A DNA stretch of 34,188 nt. It comes from Calditrichota bacterium. GTDB lineage: Bacteria; Electryoneota; Electryoneia; Electryoneales; Electryoneaceae. Made by a program: the position numbers and the translations under genes. The stretch spans positions 1-34,188 of the forward strand of contig JAANWZ010000093.1 of NCBI GenBank assembly GCA_018263585.1, read 5' to 3'. Position 1 is the stretch's first letter. Each line of letters opens with the position of its first letter. Under the pieces are notes generated by a model that did not search any database, was not told the origin of the DNA, and was given only the letters and a program-made list of their open reading frames with translations. This document shows positions 31,892-34,188 of the stretch, piece by piece.

Positions 31892-31903
31892 CCGGCGGCG
31901 GGT

Positions 31904-31927
31904 GGCCCGGGGCTTCAGCCTCGGGTC
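31904..31927. terminator. Hairpin after deoxynucleoside kinase gene
   Basis: GCCCGGGGCT-TC-AGCCTCGGGT can form an imperfect stem with one G-T pair, 13 bp after the stop codon. No T-run follows. It resembles the CCCGGG palindromes at 22192-22335, so it may be a repeat doing duty as a terminator. Confidence 0.4.
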
Positions 31928-31946
31928 TCACATCCCGACTGGTCAG

Positions 31947-31968
31947 CCGCGGTTGCAAGCAACCGCGG
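31947..31968. repeat. Palindrome CCGCGGTTGC-AA-GCAACCGCGG
   Basis: Same 10-bp stems as the element at 12104-12125. The flanks (GTCAG before, GCCTG after) are the reverse complement of those at 12104, so the two are inverted copies of one family. It abuts the half-copy of the CATCC element at 31978. Confidence 0.75.
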
Positions 31969-31977
31969 GCCTGTGCG

Positions 31978-32013
31978 TGTCATCCTGAACAAGCGCGGCG
32001 TTTGTCTGCCGCG
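31978..32013. repeat. Left half-copy E of the dispersed element
   Basis: TGTCATCCTGAACAAGCGCG and then GGCGTTTGTCTGCCGCG match the left side of copy D, but there is no right arm. It ends about 10 bp before the Shine-Dalgarno of the epimerase gene. Confidence 0.7.
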
Positions 32014-32038
32014 CGCGCGGACTCGAGGGGAGTGCCCG

Positions 32039-32440
32039 ATGATCGAGAGAATCAGTCACATCGGCATCGCCGTCCACGACCTTGAGCGGGGCATCGGTCT
32101 CTACCGTGACGTGTTCGGGATGCAGTTGCTCGGGATCGAGGATGTCGCGGAGCAGGGGGTGCGTGTCGCGATGTTCCGCGCCGGCGAGTCGCGGATCGAA
32201 CTGCTCGAGCCGACGTCGGCCGAGTCCCCGGTCGCGAAGTTCCTCGCCTCCCGCGGCCCGGGTCTGCACCACATCTGCTACGAGGTGGACGATGTCGACC
32301 GCGCGCTCAAACGTATCGGTGAAAGCGGTGTGCGGTTGATCGACCATGAGAGCCGGCGCGGCGCCGGCGACACGAAAGTCGGCTTCCTCCACCCGAACAG
32401 CACCGGCGGCGTGCTCATCGAGCTCAACTCGCACGTGTGA
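32039..32440 (+). CDS. mce: Methylmalonyl-CoA epimerase
   Basis: A 133-aa vicinal-oxygen-chelate protein with two beta-alpha-beta-beta-beta modules. It interconverts (2S)- and (2R)-methylmalonyl-CoA in propionate and branched-chain amino-acid metabolism. Metal ligands expected for the family are visible as His7 (ISHIGIAV), His78 (LHHICYEV) and Glu128 (VLIELNSH), and HPNSTGGVLIEL is a characteristic ending. ATG at 32039 is preceded by GAGGGGAG. No mutase or propionyl-CoA carboxylase gene is in the window. The stop overlaps a possible GTG (32437) of the next gene, so the two may be co-transcribed. Confidence 0.95.
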   Translation: MIERISHIGIAVHDLERGIGLYRDVFGMQLLGIEDVAEQGVRVAMFRAGESRIELLEPTSAESPVAKFLASRGPGLHHICYEVDDVDRALKRIGESGVRLIDHESRRGAGDTKVGFLHPNSTGGVLIELNSHV

Positions 32441-32499
32441 CAATCCACCGGCAGTCCCCGCCCGACAGCGGACGGGACTCGAACCGCAGGGAGTGTATC

Positions 32500-33696
32500 G
32501 TGAGTGAAATCAATCCCGACTGGCGCATCGCGACGAAGGCGATCCACGGGTTCGGCCCATCCGACCCCGCGACCGGCGCGGTGAGCGTGCCCATCTACCA
32601 GAGTTCCACGTTCCGGTTCAGGGACGCGCAACACGGCGCCGACCTGTTCAGCGGAGAGGCGGAAGGGTACATCTATTCGCGGATGAACAACCCGACCGTG
32701 AACGCGTTCGAACGCGAGATCGCCTGCCTCGAAGGCGGGGACGCCGCGCAGGGGACCGCCTCCGGAATGGCCGCCTGCGCGAACGCGATCCTCGCCGAAT
32801 GCCGCTCCGGCGACAGCTACATCTCCTGCGACACCGTCTACGGCGGCACGCACACGCTGAACTCGAAAGTGATGCCCCGGTTCGGCGTCACCGCAATCGA
32901 AGTCGACGCCACCGACTTCGACCGCGTCGAGGACGCGATCAAACAGGCGAAGAACTGCAGGGTGCTGTTCTTCGAGACGCCCGCGAATCCGACGCTCACT
33001 GTGCTTGACATCCGCGCGCTCACCGAGCTCGGCCACAAGCACGGGCTCACCGTGATCGTGGACAACACGTTCGCAACGCCGATCCTGCAGCGGCCGATGG
33101 AACACGGGGTGGACGTCGTCGTCCATTCAGCGACGAAATACATCGGCGGGCACGGTGATGTTGTCGCCGGCTGCGTGATCGCGAGCGCGGAGTTCATCGA
33201 GAAGATGCGCAAGGGGGTGTTCGTGGAAACCGGCGCGTCGATGACTCCGCTGTCGGCGTGGCTGCTGCTGCGCGGGCTGAAAACGCTGCCGCTGCGGATG
33301 CAGGCGCACTGCCACAACGCGATGCGTGTCGCCAAGTTCCTCGCCTTCCACCCGAAAGTTGTGGACGTCTCTTATCCCGGCCTCACCCACCATCCGGGCC
33401 ACGAAATCGCGAAACGGCAGATGAGCGGGTTCGGCGGGATGGTCGCGTTTGCGGTCAATGGCGGCTACGATGAAGGGCTGAAGCTGATCGACGCCGTCCG
33501 GCTTGCGACCGTCGCGGTCAGCCTCGGCGACTGCGACACGCTCATCTGCCATCCGGCCTCGACGACCCACGCCGCGTACGATCCGGAGGAACGCCGCGCG
33601 GCGGGGATCGAGGATAACCAGATCCGGCTCTCGGTCGGCGTCGAACACTCCGCGGACATCCTCGACGACCTCAACCAGGCGCTGCGGCAGTTGTGA
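32500..33696 (+). CDS. PLP-dependent Cys/Met metabolism enzyme (methionine gamma-lyase-like)
   Basis: A 398-aa fold-type I PLP enzyme of the transsulfuration family. YSRMNNPT (59-66, phosphate-binding from the partner subunit), the Tyr114 stacking residue in DTVYGGTHTL, Asp188 in IVDNTFATP and the Schiff-base Lys213 in VHSATKYIGGHGD are all present. CHPASTTHAAYDPEERRAAGI near the end fits methionine gamma-lyases and O-acetylhomoserine sulfhydrylases better than cystathionine enzymes. The active-site Cys of classical methionine gamma-lyases (YGCT) is Gly here, so the precise reaction is open. I use the GTG at 32500, six bases after AGGGAG; the GTG at 32437 overlaps the epimerase stop and adds a non-family leader. 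A GCGCTTG/CAAGCGC hairpin follows at 33732. Confidence 0.9.
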   Translation: MSEINPDWRIATKAIHGFGPSDPATGAVSVPIYQSSTFRFRDAQHGADLFSGEAEGYIYSRMNNPTVNAFEREIACLEGGDAAQGTASGMAACANAILAECRSGDSYISCDTVYGGTHTLNSKVMPRFGVTAIEVDATDFDRVEDAIKQAKNCRVLFFETPANPTLTVLDIRALTELGHKHGLTVIVDNTFATPILQRPMEHGVDVVVHSATKYIGGHGDVVAGCVIASAEFIEKMRKGVFVETGASMTPLSAWLLLRGLKTLPLRMQAHCHNAMRVAKFLAFHPKVVDVSYPGLTHHPGHEIAKRQMSGFGGMVAFAVNGGYDEGLKLIDAVRLATVAVSLGDCDTLICHPASTTHAAYDPEERRAAGIEDNQIRLSVGVEHSADILDDLNQALRQL

Positions 33697-33772
33697 CCCC
33701 CGGGTGGCGGGGGCGCTCTCTTGCCTCGTGCCCGCGCTTGCTTGTCAAGCGCGGCCGGCCGCGGGGGAACAG

Positions 33773-33823
33773 TGTCATCCTGAACCGCGCCGCCGTTTGT
33801 ATTGGTTGAGGCAGGGCCAACTG
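33773..33823. repeat. Left half-copy F of the dispersed element
   Basis: TGTCATCCTGAACCGCGCC then GCCGTTTGTATTGG; it has no right arm and is followed at once by copy G. Its start matches copy A more than copy G. Confidence 0.65.
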
Positions 33824-33989
33824 TGTCATCCTGAACAAGCCGGCCGAGCTGTTTTCAGTTTCAGGCCGGCGCCGTGAAGGATCTGCGAGCGGAAACCGCA
33901 CCCGGTTTGTTTGACGCAACCAGCGGATTGTGCTTCGAGTAGATCCTTCACCCCCCGCACACACTGACGTGCGGGGGTTCAGGATGACA
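33824..33989. repeat. Dispersed inverted-repeat element, copy G (CATCC subtype)
   Basis: Full 166-bp copy with TGTCATCCTGAAC / GTTCAGGATGACA ends, GAAGGATCT / AGATCCTTC inner arms and the CCCCGCAC / GTGCGGGG terminal hairpin. An internal GCCGGCC / GGCCGGC pair flanks TTTTCAGTTTCA. Its first 127 bp are identical to copy I. Confidence 0.85.
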
Positions 33990-34061
33990 CGGAGGGGGCA
34001 CAAGCAGACGTGCGGGGCGTTCAGGATGACACTCATGCGCCCGACGGCTGGCCGCCCAATC

Positions 34062-34188
34062 TGTCATCCTGAACAAGCCGGCCGAGCTGTTTTCAGTTTC
34101 AGGCCGGCGCCGTGAAGGATCTGCGAGCGGAAACCGCACCCGGTTTGTTTGACGCAACCAGCGGATTGTGCTTCGAGTAGATCCTTCA
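34062..34188. repeat. Dispersed inverted-repeat element, copy I (truncated by window end)
   Basis: Base-for-base identical to 33824-33950 over all 127 visible bases and offset by 238 bp. The window ends at AGATCCTTCA, so the right arm lies outside. An orphan right arm (GTTCAGGATGACA, ending 34031) sits between the two copies. Confidence 0.85.

Larger units (their letters stand above)
33697..34188. other. Repeat-filled intergenic region running off the window
   Basis: No gene. A 9-bp-stem hairpin (CCGCGCTTG-CTTGT-CAAGCGCGG, 33732-33754) follows the PLP enzyme gene. Then come a left half-copy of the dispersed element (33773-33823), a full copy (33824-33989), an extra right arm (to 34031), and the start of another full copy at 34062. 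Confidence 0.75.

Noticed and set aside
33773-34188. CRISPR array
   Set aside because: The repeats are long (over 120 bp), contain terminal inverted repeats and lack regular short spacers; no cas genes nearby.

Overview
This window is GC-rich bacterial chromosomal DNA with about 26 supportable protein genes, one tmRNA gene, one IS30-like transposase remnant and an unusual load of palindromic intergenic repeats. A DUF4301 protein, a subtilisin-like protease ending in a FlgD-Ig/Por-type sorting domain (YPNPFNP and GVYLLRV motifs), a WzxC-type flippase and the high GC suggest an uncultured FCB-superphylum lineage of the Eisenbacteria/Krumholzibacteria/Latescibacteria type. That placement is inference; the window has no rRNA.

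Layout. (1) 1-1215: the tmRNA gene ssrA, its terminator, a dispersed inverted-repeat element and a 55-bp tandem hairpin repeat. (2) 1216-2097: an S58/DmpA-type peptidase. (3) 2119-5769, minus strand: an exopolysaccharide cassette (Wzx-like flippase, WcaL-like glycosyltransferase) followed by a short-chain dehydrogenase. (4) 6148-8181: a complete arsenic resistance operon arsR-acr3-arsC with GTGA overlaps and a 16-bp palindrome sitting on the probable promoter; a 62-aa Gly/Cys protein lies downstream. (5) 8974-12816, minus: a secreted subtilase and a macrodomain protein. (6) 13102-20371, minus: a tightly packed five-gene operon, in transcription order PEP-synthase-like phosphotransferase, PAS histidine kinase, receiver-only response regulator, CBS-pair protein and SLC13/DASS anion transporter. 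(7) 20570-22132: a divergent DUF4301 gene. (8) 22620-26312, minus: tatA, a second receiver-only regulator, a UMF1-type MFS transporter, a PEGA-thioredoxin-fold lipoprotein and a ribbon-helix-helix protein. (9) 26515-26859: a decayed IS30-like transposase tail. (10) 26964-31061, minus: a nuclease-helicase fusion preceded by a gamma-glutamyltransferase. (11) 31274-33696: deoxynucleoside kinase, methylmalonyl-CoA epimerase and a Cys/Met-metabolism PLP enzyme. (12) 33697-34188: tandem copies of the dispersed repeat running off the window edge.

The strongest lead for an under-described system is the phosphotransferase/two-component/CBS/SLC13 operon. It joins a PEP-synthase-like ATP-grasp plus swivelling-His protein lacking the recognisable PEP-binding barrel to a sensor kinase, a stand-alone receiver and an ion-coupled anion transporter. 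Other points of interest are a repeat family whose two subtypes keep complementary arms despite sequence divergence, a recurrent TAYATT-n-CCGG promoter-like motif, and a PD-(D/E)XK-XPD-like helicase fusion that has lost the Fe-S cysteines. All calls are from reading the sequence and supplied translations; no database search was run.
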